A DNA stretch of 64,000 nt from Dyella sp. AtDHG13 (GTDB lineage Bacteria; Pseudomonadota; Gammaproteobacteria; Xanthomonadales; Rhodanobacteraceae), in assembly GCF_003201105.1 (NCBI RefSeq), contig NZ_QICJ01000009.1, positions 62,001-126,000 of the forward strand. The letters run 5' to 3'. The notes beneath the pieces are model-generated. The model saw only the letters and a list, made by a program, of their open reading frames with translations, ran no database searches and had not been told where the DNA came from. Made by a program: the position numbers and the translations under genes. Positions 7,629 to 17,573 of this stretch are shown here, piece by piece. Numbering within the stretch: position 1 is the stretch's first letter; the number at the start of each line of letters is the position of its first letter.

Positions 7629-8228
7629 TCAGGCCGCGGCGCGCAAAGGCCAACGCTTGACGACATCGTGCTGATGCTTCCCCACATGACTACGGATAAG
7701 CACGAACTCATCCACATGCCAGTCGATAGGCTCGCCGGAACTCTCCGGCACCTCCACGTCCCGCGCGTAATACAAGGTCACATGGGGCGCCAATGCGCTG
7801 CTGTCCCAACCAAACCCATGCCTGAAAAGCGCCTTGCCAATAGCGTCCTTCAAGTTCTGCACGTGCGCACTCGTGGACTCATCGCTGCGAAGAACAAGGC
7901 AGGACTGGTCAAAGCCGCCCGTGAACCGGTCGAAGCCATCGAGGCGCAGCCCAAACGTGGAAGCGACCACGTCGTCGCCCGCACGCTTGAGCGACTCCTC
8001 GAACGGCGCCCGCAGTCGCTTCAAGGTCTTCGGCGTGCAGATCGTCAGATGCAGCCGATGGTCCTCCACGGGCGAAGGCCGCGCCGATTGCACGGCACGA
8101 ACGGCGTGAGCGCGCCGTTCGCCGATCTGCTGCAAGGCATGCCCTTCCGGCATTAGCGCGAAGAAATACGCACACCCCGGCTCCATCCCTTCGCCGCCCG
8201 ACCATCCAAACAGATCACCGCCTGCCAT
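7629..8228 (-). CDS. thpR: 2'-5' RNA ligase / cyclic phosphodiesterase family protein (2H superfamily)
   Basis: A 199-residue 2H phosphoesterase. The two signature H-x-T motifs are HLT (H60) and HVT (H149), spaced as in ThpR/LigT proteins. The ribosome-binding site GAGG lies six bases before the ATG. ThpR-type enzymes interconvert 2'-5' linked or 2',3'-cyclic phosphate RNA ends; the physiological role is unsettled. The gene starts 12 bases after the IcmF stop on the same strand, so the two are probably cotranscribed, though no functional link is known. The family call is solid. The symbol is given on motif grounds. Confidence 0.85.
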   Translation of the reverse strand: MAGGDLFGWSGGEGMEPGCAYFFALMPEGHALQQIGERRAHAVRAVQSARPSPVEDHRLHLTICTPKTLKRLRAPFEESLKRAGDDVVASTFGLRLDGFDRFTGGFDQSCLVLRSDESTSAHVQNLKDAIGKALFRHGFGWDSSALAPHVTLYYARDVEVPESSGEPIDWHVDEFVLIRSHVGKHQHDVVKRWPLRAAA

Positions 8229-8240
8229 AACCCACCTCGC

Positions 8241-11200
8241 TTACATATTGCGGCGATACTCGCCGCCCACGTCATAAAGCGCGTGGCTGATCTGGCCCAG
8301 CGAGTTGTATTTCACCGCTTCCATCAACTGTTCGAACACGTTCTGGCGATCGCGCGCCGTGTTCTGCAGGGTCTTCAGGCTGTCCGGCGCCAGGCCGTTG
8401 CGGGCCTTGCCGAAGGCCAGCACGTTGTCGATCTGCTGGCCCTTCTCGCTTTCGGTGGAGCGGATGAGTTCGATCTCGGTGGCGATCTCGCCGCCGTGGT
8501 CCTTGGGCAGGAAGGTGTTCACGCCGATCAGCGGGAGGCTGCCGTCGTGCTTCTTCTGCTCGTAGTACATCGATTCTTCCTGGATCTTGCCGCGCTGGTA
8601 CATCGTGTCCATCGCGCCGAGCACGCCGCCACGCTCGCTGATCGCCTCGAACTCCTTGTACACGGCCTCTTCGACGATGTCGGTGAGCGCATCGACGATA
8701 TGGCTGCCCTGCCAGGGATTCTCGTTAAAGTTGAGGCCCAGCTCCTTGTTGATGATCATCTGGATCGCCACCGCACGACGCACGCTTTCCTCGGTGGGCG
8801 TGGTGATGGCCTCGTCGTAGGCGTTGGTATGCAGGCTGTTGCAGTTGTCGAACAGCGCGTACAAGGCCTGCAGCGTGGTGCGGATGTCGTTGAACTGGAT
8901 TTCCTGCGCGTGCAGCGAACGGCCGGAGGTCTGGATGTGGTACTTCATCATCTGGCTCCGCGCGCTGGCGCCGTAGCGCTCGCGCATGGCGCGCGCCCAG
9001 ATGCGGCGGGCCACGCGGCCGATCACGGTGTATTCCGGATCCATGCCGTTGGAGAAGAAGAACGACAGGTTCGGCGCGAAGTCGTCGATCCGCATGCCGC
9101 GCGCGAGGTAGTACTCCACGATGGTGAAGCCGTTGCTGAGCGTAAAGGCCAGCTGGCTGATCGGGTTCGCGCCCGCCTCGGCGATGTGGTAGCCGGAGAT
9201 GGACACCGAATAGAAGTTGCGCACCTTGTGGTCGACGAAGTACTGCTGGATGTCGCCCATCATGCGCAGCGCGAACTCGGTGGAGAAGATGCAGGTGTTC
9301 TGCGCCTGGTCTTCCTTCAGGATGTCCGCCTGCACCGTGCCGCGCACCGTCTGCAAGGTGTCTTCCTTGATGCGCGCATAGGTTTCGGCATCCACCAGTT
9401 GGTCGCCGGTGACGCCGAGCAGGCCCAGGCCCAGACCTTCGTTGCCCTTGGGCAACTCGCCCGAATACTGCGGGCGGCCATGCGGGAACATCGCGGCGAT
9501 CTTCTTCTCCGCCGCGGCCCAGCGTGCCGGATCTTGCTTCAGGTACTTCTCGACGTTCTGGTCGATCGCGGTGTTCATGAACATCGCGAGGATGATTGGC
9601 GCGGGACCGTTGATGGTCATCGACACGGAGCTGGTCGGCGCGCTGAGGTCGAAGCCGGAGTACAGCTTCTTCATGTCGTCCAGCGTGGCGATGTTGACGC
9701 CGGAATTGCCGATCTTGCCGTAGATGTCCGGGCGCGGCGCGGGGTCTTCACCGTACAGCGTCACCGAGTCGAACGCGGTGGACAGGCGCGTGGCCGCGCC
9801 GCCCTGGCTGAGATAATGGAAGCGGCGATTGGTGCGCTCGGGCGTGCCCTCGCCCGCGAACATGCGGGTGGGATCCTCGCCGGTGCGGCGGTATGGATAC
9901 ACGCCGCCGGTGTACGGGTAATGGCCGGGCAGGTTCTCGCGCATCAGGAAGCGCAGCAGGTCGCCCCAGTCCTTGGTCTTGGGCGGCGCCACCTTCGGTA
10001 TCTTCTGGTGGCTGAGCGATTCGCGGTAGTTCTCCACGCGGATCACCTTGTCGCGCACCTTGTACTCGTTGACCTCCTCGGTCACCGACTTGTAGCGCTT
10101 GGGCCAGTCGTGCAGCAGATGGATCGCTTCGTGGCTGAGCTCCTTGATGGCCGCGTTGTAGCGCTGGCGCAAGGTCAGCAGCGTGCGGTCGGCGCCTTCC
10201 TCGTGCAGCGCCTCGGATTCGTAGCGGGCGAGTTCGCGCGGCAGGTGCGCGTCGCCCAGCTCCTTCAGCGATTCGTAGTAGTGCTGCGCCTTGCTGGCGA
10301 ATTCCGCCTCGCGCTCGATCTCCTTGTTGATGCCGCGGCCCTGCTCCGCGATCTCCGCGAGATAGCGCACGCGGCTGCCCGGAATGAGCACGGTGGCGCG
10401 CGGCTCCTTCAGCGTGGTGTCGAGGTTGGGCGACCACTTCTCCGCCGGCAGGCCCAGCTTGTCGCGCAGCAGGCGGCACAGGTTGGTGAACATCCAGGTC
10501 ACGCCCGGATCGTTGAACTGGCTGGCGATGGTGGGATACACCGGCACCTGCTCGTCGGTGAGCGTGAAGGCGGTGCGGTTGCGCTTCCACTGCTTGCGCA
10601 CATCGCGCAGCGCGTCTTCGGCGCCGCGCTTGTCGAACTTGTTGAGCACGACCAGTTCGGCGAAGTCGAGCATGTCGATCTTCTCCAGCTGGCTGGCCGC
10701 GCCGTAGTCGCTGGTCATCACGTAGGTGGGGAAATCCACCAGGTCGACGATCTCCGAATCGCTCTGGCCGATGCCGGCGGTTTCGACGATGACGAGGTCG
10801 TACGGCTGCGCCTTGAGGAAATCGATGCAGTCGCGCAGCACGGCGCTGGTGGCGGCGTGCTGGCGGCGCGTGGCCATGGAGCGCATGTACACGCGATGGC
10901 TGCGCAGGGAGTTCATGCGGATGCGGTCGCCCAGCAGCGCGCCGCCGCTGCGCCGGCGGGTCGGGTCGACGGCGAGCACGGCGATGCGCATCTCCGGGAA
11001 CGCATGCAGGAAGCGCAGCAGCAGTTCGTCCACCACCGACGACTTGCCCGCGCCGCCGGTGCCGGTGACGCCAAGCACCGGCGTCTGCTTGCCGGCCATC
11101 TTCCACTGCTTGCGCAGGTGTTCGAGTTCGGCGTCCGGCAGCTCGCCTTCCTCGATGGCGGAGAGCACGTGGCCCACGGCGATCTCGTTGCCGATGTCGA

Positions 11201-11708
11201 CCATGGGCGTGATGGCGGAGGACTTGTCTTCCTTCGCGCGCTTCACCGCGGCGGCGCGCGTGCGATGCATGACGTCCTCGATCATCTCGGTCAGGCCGAG
11301 CTTCATGCCGTCGTTCGGGTGATAGATGCGCTCGACGCCATAGGCCTGCAGCTCGCGGATCTCTTCCGGCGTGATGGTGCCGCCGCCGCCGCCGAACACA
11401 CGGATGTGCGCGGCGTTGTGCTGCTTGAGCATGTCCACCATGTACTTGAAGTACTCGACGTGGCCGCCCTGGTAGGACGACAGCGCGATGGCGTCGGCGT
11501 CTTCCTGCAGCGCGGCGCGCACCACGTCTTCCACCGAGCGGTTGTGGCCGAGGTGGATCACCTCCGCGCCCTGCGCCTGGATGATGCGACGCATGATGTT
11601 GATGGCCGCGTCGTGGCCGTCGAACAGGCTGGCGGCGGTGACGAAGCGCAAGGGGCGGGTCTCCGCCTGGACGGCGCTGGCGGAAACGTGCTGGGCGGGG
11701 GAACTCAT
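8241..11708 (-). CDS. icmF: Fused isobutyryl-CoA mutase / G-protein chaperone (IcmF)
   Basis: A 1155-residue fusion in the domain order of IcmF. A cobalamin-binding domain comes first (DGHDAA, with B12-ligand H32, and SSYQGGH near residue 78). A MeaB-like P-loop GTPase follows ([12 protein letters not shown] at residues 213-223 and NKFDKRG). The adenosylcobalamin mutase barrel fills the C-terminal half ([29 protein letters not shown]). It interconverts isobutyryl-CoA and n-butyryl-CoA, and some members act on isovaleryl/pivalyl-CoA. The GTPase guards cofactor loading. The single-chain architecture separates it from methylmalonyl-CoA mutase. No cobalamin riboswitch was seen upstream. It likely serves branched-chain carbon metabolism along with the leucine genes further along the window. 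Confidence 0.95.
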   Translation of the reverse strand: MSSPAQHVSASAVQAETRPLRFVTAASLFDGHDAAINIMRRIIQAQGAEVIHLGHNRSVEDVVRAALQEDADAIALSSYQGGHVEYFKYMVDMLKQHNAAHIRVFGGGGGTITPEEIRELQAYGVERIYHPNDGMKLGLTEMIEDVMHRTRAAAVKRAKEDKSSAITPMVDIGNEIAVGHVLSAIEEGELPDAELEHLRKQWKMAGKQTPVLGVTGTGGAGKSSVVDELLLRFLHAFPEMRIAVLAVDPTRRRSGGALLGDRIRMNSLRSHRVYMRSMATRRQHAATSAVLRDCIDFLKAQPYDLVIVETAGIGQSDSEIVDLVDFPTYVMTSDYGAASQLEKIDMLDFAELVVLNKFDKRGAEDALRDVRKQWKRNRTAFTLTDEQVPVYPTIASQFNDPGVTWMFTNLCRLLRDKLGLPAEKWSPNLDTTLKEPRATVLIPGSRVRYLAEIAEQGRGINKEIEREAEFASKAQHYYESLKELGDAHLPRELARYESEALHEEGADRTLLTLRQRYNAAIKELSHEAIHLLHDWPKRYKSVTEEVNEYKVRDKVIRVENYRESLSHQKIPKVAPPKTKDWGDLLRFLMRENLPGHYPYTGGVYPYRRTGEDPTRMFAGEGTPERTNRRFHYLSQGGAATRLSTAFDSVTLYGEDPAPRPDIYGKIGNSGVNIATLDDMKKLYSGFDLSAPTSSVSMTINGPAPIILAMFMNTAIDQNVEKYLKQDPARWAAAEKKIAAMFPHGRPQYSGELPKGNEGLGLGLLGVTGDQLVDAETYARIKEDTLQTVRGTVQADILKEDQAQNTCIFSTEFALRMMGDIQQYFVDHKVRNFYSVSISGYHIAEAGANPISQLAFTLSNGFTIVEYYLARGMRIDDFAPNLSFFFSNGMDPEYTVIGRVARRIWARAMRERYGASARSQMMKYHIQTSGRSLHAQEIQFNDIRTTLQALYALFDNCNSLHTNAYDEAITTPTEESVRRAVAIQMIINKELGLNFNENPWQGSHIVDALTDIVEEAVYKEFEAISERGGVLGAMDTMYQRGKIQEESMYYEQKKHDGSLPLIGVNTFLPKDHGGEIATEIELIRSTESEKGQQIDNVLAFGKARNGLAPDSLKTLQNTARDRQNVFEQLMEAVKYNSLGQISHALYDVGGEYRRNM

Positions 11709-11836
11709 GGGGACTCCGGGACTGCGGTGCGTCGGACTCCCGATTTTAGAGGATGGTTACGTTTGGAACATGTTGCGGCGCGGTGGTGGCGGGGAAATCA
11801 TGCGCGCTGGACTGTCGGCGGCTAGGGCTTCTCGCC

Positions 11837-11918
11837 CGTCATTCCCGCGAAAGCGGGAATCCAGTGACTTTTCGTGACAACCCAAAGACGCTGGATTCCC
11901 GCCTTCGCGGGAATGACG
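11837..11918. repeat. Inverted pair of REP-like units
   Basis: Units 11837-11864 and 11891-11918 are reverse complements with one mismatch, each built on CGTCATTCCCGCG / CGCGGGAATGACG and ending GAATCCAG. The spacer is 26 bases. The pair lies in the 227-base gap between the IcmF start and the hydrolase stop. It belongs to the same family as those at 6977 and 37089. Confidence 0.8.
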
Positions 11919-11935
11919 AACGGGAAAAGTGGCGA

Positions 11936-12874
11936 CTACGCCAACCCAAACGGCAGATTCGGCGAGGACACCACGCGCTCGCCCACCTGCTCGCCACGCA
12001 GGAAGGCCAGCGACACATCGATCACTTCCGGCGCGTCCAACACCTTGTGATGTCCCAACCCCTGCGTGGTATGCAGCCGCGCGCCGTGCCAGTGGCGGGC
12101 ATAGCGCTCGCCTTCCGCCCACGGTACGTCGTGGTCGTCCATGTCGTGCACGATCAGCGCCGGCTGCCCGAGCGAGGGCAGATGGCGGTGCACCTGCAGA
12201 TCGTGGATGTTGACGCCCGTCATCGCCTGCAGGCGGTCGTGCAGGCGACCGCGCAGGTGCTCGCCCAGGCGCACGAAATGCGTGAAACGCTGGGTGGCGG
12301 CTACCGGGTCGGCCGCCGGCGCAATCAGGATGAGCTTGTGCGCACGCCATGCCTCGCCCTGCGCCAGCGCCGCGGCGGCGCCGCCCAGGGAATGCGCGAT
12401 GGCCAGCGCGGCATCACCGTAATGGCGCCCTACTTCGCGCACGGTCTCGACAAAGTCGGGCATGGTGCAATGCCGTCCCTCGCTCAGGCCGTGGCCCGGC
12501 TGGTCGAATGCGACCAGGGCGTAGCCCATGTCGCGCAAGGCCTTCACCCACGGCAGGTAGCGCAGGCCGAAACTGGACCAGCCGTGCACCAGCAAGACAT
12601 AGGGCTGGCGCGCAGGATCGCCCCAGGTATACGTGGCGATGCGCCGGCCGTGCACGTGCAGCTCGCCGCGCTGCATCTCCGCATCGGGCCGGGCCGCCTG
12701 CGCGCGCGCCCGGCTGCTGGCGAACGGGGTGATGAACAGGCGCAGCGCGCGCTCCACCGCCCGCTTCGGCGCGATGCGGCTGCCCAGCGCGAAACCGGCA
12801 CGCACCGCGCCCAGCGTGATCGGGCCGGGACCGCGGCGATGGGGCTTGGCGACGGTGGCGATGTGACGGTTCAT
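11936..12874 (-). CDS. Alpha/beta hydrolase
   Basis: A 312-residue alpha/beta-hydrolase fold protein. The oxyanion region is LLVHGWSSFG, the nucleophile elbow AHSLGG (GxSxG-like) lies near residue 163, an acid DMDDHD near 244 and the catalytic histidine in GLGHHKVL near 272. An N-terminal stretch of about 60 residues before the fold is basic and Ala-rich without a clear cleavage site. The start codon overlaps the TetR stop (ATGA), so it is the second gene of a regulator-enzyme pair and presumably the regulator's target. The substrate (an ester, lactone or lipid) cannot be inferred. Confidence 0.87.
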   Translation of the reverse strand: MNRHIATVAKPHRRGPGPITLGAVRAGFALGSRIAPKRAVERALRLFITPFASSRARAQAARPDAEMQRGELHVHGRRIATYTWGDPARQPYVLLVHGWSSFGLRYLPWVKALRDMGYALVAFDQPGHGLSEGRHCTMPDFVETVREVGRHYGDAALAIAHSLGGAAAALAQGEAWRAHKLILIAPAADPVAATQRFTHFVRLGEHLRGRLHDRLQAMTGVNIHDLQVHRHLPSLGQPALIVHDMDDHDVPWAEGERYARHWHGARLHTTQGLGHHKVLDAPEVIDVSLAFLRGEQVGERVVSSPNLPFGLA

Positions 12875-13494
12875 GGCGCGGTCCTCCGCTGCGATGGCGG
12901 TTGGTAGCTGGCGAGCAGGCGCTCGAAGGCCGCCAGCGCGTGGCGGCAGGCTTCGTCGAATCCGAACAGGCCCGCGTCGTGATGCAGGCCCAGCATGAGT
13001 GCGTAGATTTCAAAGGCGAGCTGGGAGGGGTCGGTGTCCGCGGCCAGCTCGCCGTTGTCGATGGCGTGACCGATGGCGCGGCACATTTCCTGCCGCCATC
13101 CGGCCTGGCTCCGGATCACACTGTCGCGCAGCGGACCCTCGCGGCCGTCGTACTCGCTGGCGGCGGTGAGCAGCACGCAGCCGCTCTGGTATTCCCGCCC
13201 CCACTCCACCCAGTTGGCGACGATGGCGCGGATGCGGGGCAAGCCGCGCGGCAGCTTCAGCGCAGGCCATTTCACGCGCTGCAGGAAACGCTGCTGGCCA
13301 AGTTCCAGCACCGCTAGTTGCAGGTCCTCGCGGGACCCGAAATGCGCGAACACGCCGCTCTTGGACATGCCCACGTCCTGCGCCAGCGCGCCGATGGACA
13401 GGCCTTCCAGCCCTTCGCGGCGCGCCAGTTCGTAGGCGTGGTCGAGGATGAGTTCGCGCGTGGCGGCGCGCTTGCCGACAGTGACTGCATTCAT
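12871..13494 (-). CDS. TetR-family transcriptional regulator
   Basis: A 207-residue regulator. The N-terminal helix-turn-helix (TRELILDHAYELARREG, then IGALAQDVGMSKSGVFAHFGSRE, residues 12-57) is classic TetR. The C-terminal ligand-binding domain contains a YcdC/TetR_C-like GCVLLTAASEYDGREGPLRD segment. It overlaps the downstream hydrolase by four bases. There is no Shine-Dalgarno sequence before the ATG, and a TATTTT box ends only about eight bases upstream, so the mRNA may be leaderless. An imperfect operator palindrome lies upstream. Confidence 0.92.
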   Translation of the reverse strand: MNAVTVGKRAATRELILDHAYELARREGLEGLSIGALAQDVGMSKSGVFAHFGSREDLQLAVLELGQQRFLQRVKWPALKLPRGLPRIRAIVANWVEWGREYQSGCVLLTAASEYDGREGPLRDSVIRSQAGWRQEMCRAIGHAIDNGELAADTDPSQLAFEIYALMLGLHHDAGLFGFDEACRHALAAFERLLASYQPPSQRRTAP

Positions 13495-13508
13495 AAGGCA
13501 AAAATAGC

Positions 13509-13520
13509 ACGACCGTTCGT
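13509..13520. promoter_or_regulatory. Candidate TetR operator
   Basis: ACGACCGTTCGT is a 12-base near-palindrome (10 of 12 positions symmetric), 15 bases upstream of the TetR gene start. It overlaps the probable promoter (TATTTT on the minus strand at 13502-13507, TTGACG further upstream with a long 22-base spacer). ACCGwTCGT-type sites are common for TetR proteins. Autoregulation is inferred. Confidence 0.5.
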
Positions 13521-13670
13521 TCTTTTACCGTCAAGAAAACTGAACGAAAAGTCGCCGCAAGCCCGCACAAACCTGAACAAGCCCGGCCCCGAGCGTCAAC
13601 ACCGGCGGGAAATGCCCCGTTCCCCGCCATGAAGCCGCACGGTGCGGCTGACTTCGAAGGAGACGACATC

Positions 13671-13997
13671 ATGCTAAGCATCACCCGCAAATTCGCCCTG
13701 CTCGCGGCCCTAGGCATGGCGGCCGCGGGCGCCATGACCTACACGCCGGACGCGTCCGCCCAGGTATCGGTGTCGGTCGGCATTGGCGTCGCCCCACCGC
13801 CGCCGCGCTACGAAGCCGTGCCGCCGCCGCGCCCCGGCTACGTATGGGCGCCGGGCTACTGGCGCTGGGACGGCCATCGCCACGTCTGGATGGGCGGCTA
13901 CTGGGTACGCGCACGCCCGGGCTACGTCTATCACCAGGCGCGCTGGGAACACGCCCGCGACGGCTGGCGCTGGCATGACGGTTATTGGGGCCGCTGA
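13671..13997 (+). CDS. Secreted YXWXGXW-repeat protein
   Basis: A 108-residue exported protein. The signal peptide spans about residues 1-31 (ITRKFALLAALGMAAAGAMT, cleavage near DASAQ). Aromatic repeats follow: GYVWAPGYWRW, HVWMGGYWV and WRWHDGYWG, the YXWXGXW signature of a small periplasmic/envelope family of unknown function. GAAGGAGA nine bases before the ATG fixes the start; an upstream in-frame ATG at 13629 lacks one. A second family member follows at 14227, which suggests a local duplication. Confidence 0.88.
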   Translation: MLSITRKFALLAALGMAAAGAMTYTPDASAQVSVSVGIGVAPPPPRYEAVPPPRPGYVWAPGYWRWDGHRHVWMGGYWVRARPGYVYHQARWEHARDGWRWHDGYWGR

Positions 13998-14226
13998 GGC
14001 CGCAGCTCCTTGCGCCGGGGCGGCAGCGCTGCCACCGCGCAGTAATCGAAGCGCGTCAGTGACCTGGCGCAGAAAGGCCGGGCGTATGGTGCGCCCGGCT
14101 CACGAAATCGGTCGCAAATACTTGCTGCAAAAGAAAAAAACGATCATCCGCAAGAAAGGTAAGCCTCAGCCATACCCGTCATTGTCCGACCACCATCACC
14201 TACTCTTCACAGAGGCACTATCCCCT

Positions 14227-14577
14227 ATGCAGATTCGTCTCGTCGCACTTACCGCCCTCACCCTGATGGCCAGCGGTTGTGTCGTGGAACGGCCCGCGCC
14301 CCGTCCTCGCCCGGTCGTGGTCGAGCAGCCGGTGCAGCGCGAATACGTGGAAGTGGTGGCGCCGCAGCCGCCGCCGACCGTGCTGGTGGAAGAAGAACCG
14401 CCCCGCCGCCCCGGCTACGTCTGGGCCCGCGGCTACTGGCACTGGAACGGCCGCCAGTACGTGGCGGTCCACGGCCATTGGGAACCCGAACGCCCGGGCT
14501 ACCACTACGTGCACCCGCACTACGTGCAGCGCAACGATGGCTGGCACCTCAATGTCGGCGTGTGGGTGCAGGGCTGA
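14227..14577 (+). CDS. YXWXGXW-repeat lipoprotein
   Basis: A 116-residue predicted lipoprotein. Residues 1-19 are MQIRLVALTALTLMASGCV with lipid-attachment Cys at 18 (ASGC). A Pro/Val/Glu-rich spacer (residues 22-60) is followed by GYVWARGYWHWNGRQYVAVHG and related aromatic repeats. It shares the repeat with the gene at 13671 but is membrane-anchored. The spacer may reach across the periplasm. It is followed by a strong intrinsic terminator. Function is unknown; it is presumably an envelope component. Confidence 0.88.
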   Translation: MQIRLVALTALTLMASGCVVERPAPRPRPVVVEQPVQREYVEVVAPQPPPTVLVEEEPPRRPGYVWARGYWHWNGRQYVAVHGHWEPERPGYHYVHPHYVQRNDGWHLNVGVWVQG

Positions 14578-14603
14578 GCGCCTCCCGCCTCGGCACGACA
14601 CCG

Positions 14604-14633
14604 AAAGCCCCGCTCTATGCGGGGCTTTTCTTT
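14604..14633 (+). terminator. Intrinsic terminator after YXWXGXW lipoprotein gene
   Basis: Stem AAAGCCCCGC / GCGGGGCTTT with loop TCTAT, followed by TCTTT. The stem is a perfect ten base pairs. It also abuts the 3' end of the minus-strand AraC gene, so it may work in both directions. Confidence 0.85.
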
Positions 14634-14637
14634 GGCA

Positions 14638-15378
14638 TCACGCGATCAGGTCCGGTTCCGGCAGGCGCCGGCTGCCGCCGGCCGCCGTCACCACCGCGCG
14701 GTAGTCGCGCGGCGTCATGCCCACGGTGGCCTTGAACTGGCGGGCGAACGCACTCTGGTCGGCGAATCCGCAGGCCAGCCCGATCGCCGCCACGCTGTCG
14801 CTGCCGTGCAGGCGGCGCATGGCCTCCTCAATGCGCAGCTTGGTCTGCAACTGCTGCGGCGTCAGCTGGAACACCTTGCGGAAATGACGTTCCAGCTGGG
14901 CCACCGATAGATCCGCCAGCTCCGCCAGCTGCGCCACGCGCACGCCTTCTGCGTAGTGCTCCTGCAGATGGGCCAGCACGCGGCGAAGGCGCGCATAGGT
15001 GGGATGACGGCCGTCCGGACGGCCAAGGTCGCGCGAGATGCCGACGATGCCGCGCACCTCGCCACGCTGGCGCAAGGGACGCTTGCAGGTCAGGCACCAG
15101 CCGGTGGCGCGGTTGGGGAACATGTGCACTTCGAGCTGGTTCTCGATCACCTCGCCGTCCAGCACGCGCTGATCCTGCGTGGCGTAGGAGCCGCCCAGCG
15201 CGGTGGGAAACAGCTCGGTGACGTCGCGCCCGATCACGTCGCTGCGATGCTTGAGCCCCAGCCGCCGCACCAGGGTGAGGTTGGCGTGCGTGTAGCGTCC
15301 CTCGCCGTCCTTCACGAAGAACACGACGTCGGGCACGGCATCGAACAACGCTTCCAGTTCGTCGGCGGAAATCTTCAT
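14638..15378 (-). CDS. PAS domain-containing AraC-family regulator of the hydroxyproline island
   Basis: A 246-residue regulator. It has an N-terminal PAS sensor (about residues 1-115: [26 protein letters not shown]..., [18 protein letters not shown]) and a C-terminal AraC helix-turn-helix pair (about 140-235: [23 protein letters not shown] and [30 protein letters not shown]). It is divergent from the hydroxyproline epimerase gene with 147 bases between them, so it most likely activates that operon in response to hydroxyproline or a catabolite. The PAS ligand is unknown. The domain calls are clear; the regulatory target is inferred from position. Confidence 0.9.
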   Translation of the reverse strand: MKISADELEALFDAVPDVVFFVKDGEGRYTHANLTLVRRLGLKHRSDVIGRDVTELFPTALGGSYATQDQRVLDGEVIENQLEVHMFPNRATGWCLTCKRPLRQRGEVRGIVGISRDLGRPDGRHPTYARLRRVLAHLQEHYAEGVRVAQLAELADLSVAQLERHFRKVFQLTPQQLQTKLRIEEAMRRLHGSDSVAAIGLACGFADQSAFARQFKATVGMTPRDYRAVVTAAGGSRRLPEPDLIA

Positions 15379-15525
15379 CTCGGTGAAAACCCTCTACCCC
15401 GCACCGGGCCTTGCTGCGACTGCAGCATGGGCCGGCCACGCGAATATGCATTGTGCCGATTTCCGCATCGCTGGATGCCAAGCGTTTCTAGACCGTTCGG
15501 CGCGTGCGGGTTGAGCATAAGCGCC

Positions 15526-16467
15526 ATGCATACCATAGACGTGATCGACTCACACACTGGTGGCGAACCGACCCGCGTCGTGATCGCCGGCTTTCCCGAC
15601 CTGGGCAGCGGCACGCTGATGGAGCAGCGCGAGCGCTTCCGCCGCGACTTCGATAAGTGGCGCAGCGCCATCGCATGCGAGCCGCGCGGCAGCAGCACCG
15701 TCGTCGGCGCGCTGCTGTTGCCGCCGCAGACGGAAGGCGCATGCGCCAGCGTCATCTTCTTCAACAACGTGTCGTACCTGGGCATGTGCGGCCACGGCAC
15801 CATCGGCCTGGTACGCACGCTGCAGCACATGGGCCGCATCGGGCCGGGCCGGCACCGCATCGATACGCCGGTGGGCACCGTCGGCGCCGAACTGCACGGC
15901 GATGGCCGCGTCACCGTCGACAACGTGGAAAGCTATCGCCACGCCGCCAACGTCAGCGTGGACGTGCCCGGCTACGGCACCGTCACCGGCGACATCGCCT
16001 GGGGCGGCAACTGGTTCTTCATCACCAACGACACGCCGCTGCCGGTGGAAATCCAGCACCAGCGCGCGCTCACCGCCTATACCGAAGCCGTGCGCCGCGC
16101 GCTGGAAACCCACGGCATCACCGGCGCGGACGGCGGCGAGATCGATCACGTCGAGGTCAACACGAAGTCGCCGGTCGCCGGACTGGACGGCCGGAACTTC
16201 GTGTTGTGCCCCGGCCTGGCCTACGACCGCTCGCCCTGCGGCACCGGCACCAGCGCCAAGCTGGCCTGCCTCGCCGCGGACGGCAAGCTCGCGCCCGGCG
16301 AAACATGGATGCAGGAGAGCATCCTCGGCAGCGTGTTCGAAGGCCGCTACACGCACGGCGAACGCGGCGTGCGTCCGCAGATCACCGGCACCGCCTTCGT
16401 GGTGGCGCGCAGCACGCTGCTGTTCGACGAAGCGGATGCCTTCACCTGGGGCAGCGGCGCGGAATGA
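15526..16467 (+). CDS. 4-hydroxyproline 2-epimerase
   Basis: A 313-residue member of the proline racemase superfamily. Both catalytic cysteines are present: C88 in MCGHGT and C238 in SPCGTGTSA. This makes it a two-base epimerase (trans-4-hydroxy-L-proline to cis-4-hydroxy-D-proline) rather than a trans-3-hydroxyproline dehydratase, which has Thr at one position. It is first in a nine-gene plus-strand run. Its stop overlaps the FAD oxidoreductase start (ATGA). The product feeds the D-hydroxyproline dehydrogenase encoded next. Substrate preference for hydroxyproline over proline is inferred from the operon. Confidence 0.92.
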   Translation: MHTIDVIDSHTGGEPTRVVIAGFPDLGSGTLMEQRERFRRDFDKWRSAIACEPRGSSTVVGALLLPPQTEGACASVIFFNNVSYLGMCGHGTIGLVRTLQHMGRIGPGRHRIDTPVGTVGAELHGDGRVTVDNVESYRHAANVSVDVPGYGTVTGDIAWGGNWFFITNDTPLPVEIQHQRALTAYTEAVRRALETHGITGADGGEIDHVEVNTKSPVAGLDGRNFVLCPGLAYDRSPCGTGTSAKLACLAADGKLAPGETWMQESILGSVFEGRYTHGERGVRPQITGTAFVVARSTLLFDEADAFTWGSGAE

Positions 16468-17573
16468 CGGTCGCTGCCGCCACCTTCGATCTTATCGTCA
16501 TCGGCGCGGGCATCGTCGGCGCCGCATGCGCCGATGCGGCCAGCGCGGAGGGCATGCGCGTGGCCATGATCGAACCCGGCCCGATCGGCGGCGGCGCCAC
16601 GGCGGCGGCGATGGGGCATCTGGTGGCGATGGACGACGACCCCGCCGAACTCGCATTGGCGCGCTATTCGCTGCGCCTGTGGGAATCGTTCGCTGATCTG
16701 AAGGAAGCCGAATTCAGCCGTTGCGGCACCTTGTGGGTCGCGCGCAACGATCACGAACTCGCCGCGGCCAGCCAGCGCATCGCACGCCTCGCTGCCGCCG
16801 GTATCGATGCGCGACCGCTCGATGCAGCCGCCCTCTACGAACGGGAACCCGCGCTGGTGCCGGGACTGGCCGGCGGCATGCTGGTGCCCCGCGAAGCCGT
16901 GGTGTATCCGCCGCGTGTTGCGCAGAACCTGGTGCAACGCGCGCAATCGCGCGGCGCTCGGCTGTACGCCCGACGTGCGCAGGCATTGCAGCGACACGGC
17001 GTTCGGCTGGACGACGACACGCTGCTTTCCGGCCCGGTGCTGGTCGCCACCGGCTGCGCGCTGCCTGCGTTGTTGCCCGCGCTTCCCATGCGCGCGCGCA
17101 AGGGGCATCTGGTCATCACCGACCGTTACCCCGGTTTCATCCGTCACCAACTCCTGGAGCTGGGCTATGCCGACAGCGCCCACGGCGATGCCGACAGCAG
17201 CGTGGCGTTCAATGTGCAGCCGCGTCCGACAGGACAGATCCTGATCGGCTCCTCGCGCGAATTCAGCGCCAACGATGCCGACGTATCGCCGGCCATGGTG
17301 CAACGCATGCTCGAACGCAGCTTCGCCTTCGTGCCTGGCCTGCGGAACCTTCAGGCCCTGCGCGTGTGGACCGGCTTTCGCCCCACCACGCCGGATGGAC
17401 GTCCGTATCTCGGCGCTGTGCCCGGCGCACTCGATCAATGGGTGGCGGCGGGACACGAGGGCCTTGGCGTCACCACCGCGCTGGGCAGCGCGAAGCTGAT
17501 GGTCGACCTGATCCAGGGCCGTGAGCCCGCCATCGATCCCGCGCCGTATGCGCCGTCAAGGATGGCCGCATGA
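16464..17573 (+). CDS. FAD-dependent D-hydroxyproline dehydrogenase, catalytic subunit (DAO family)
   Basis: A 369-residue DAO-fold flavoenzyme. The N-terminal dinucleotide motif [12 protein letters not shown] lies at residues 11-22 and [17 protein letters not shown] near residue 45. The C-terminal [17 protein letters not shown] precedes [18 protein letters not shown]. It would oxidise cis-4-hydroxy-D-proline to 1-pyrroline-4-hydroxy-2-carboxylate. It overlaps both neighbours by four bases. With the next two genes it forms the three-part dehydrogenase known from Pseudomonas hydroxyproline clusters. The trio resembles hydrogen cyanide synthase HcnCAB, so automated names can mislead. There is no other sign of cyanogenesis here. 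Confidence 0.9.
   Translation: MTVAAATFDLIVIGAGIVGAACADAASAEGMRVAMIEPGPIGGGATAAAMGHLVAMDDDPAELALARYSLRLWESFADLKEAEFSRCGTLWVARNDHELAAASQRIARLAAAGIDARPLDAAALYEREPALVPGLAGGMLVPREAVVYPPRVAQNLVQRAQSRGARLYARRAQALQRHGVRLDDDTLLSGPVLVATGCALPALLPALPMRARKGHLVITDRYPGFIRHQLLELGYADSAHGDADSSVAFNVQPRPTGQILIGSSREFSANDADVSPAMVQRMLERSFAFVPGLRNLQALRVWTGFRPTTPDGRPYLGAVPGALDQWVAAGHEGLGVTTALGSAKLMVDLIQGREPAIDPAPYAPSRMAA

Noticed and set aside
8283-11825. Long open frame of about 1180 codons antisense to IcmF
   Set aside because: IcmF on the minus strand is conserved over its full length. The plus-strand frame is a GC-skew shadow with a His/Arg/Val-rich composition typical of antisense frames and no recognisable domain.
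11709-11836. Cobalamin riboswitch upstream of IcmF
   Set aside because: The 128 bases upstream contain no B12-box-like element and are too short before the REP pair. Not supported.
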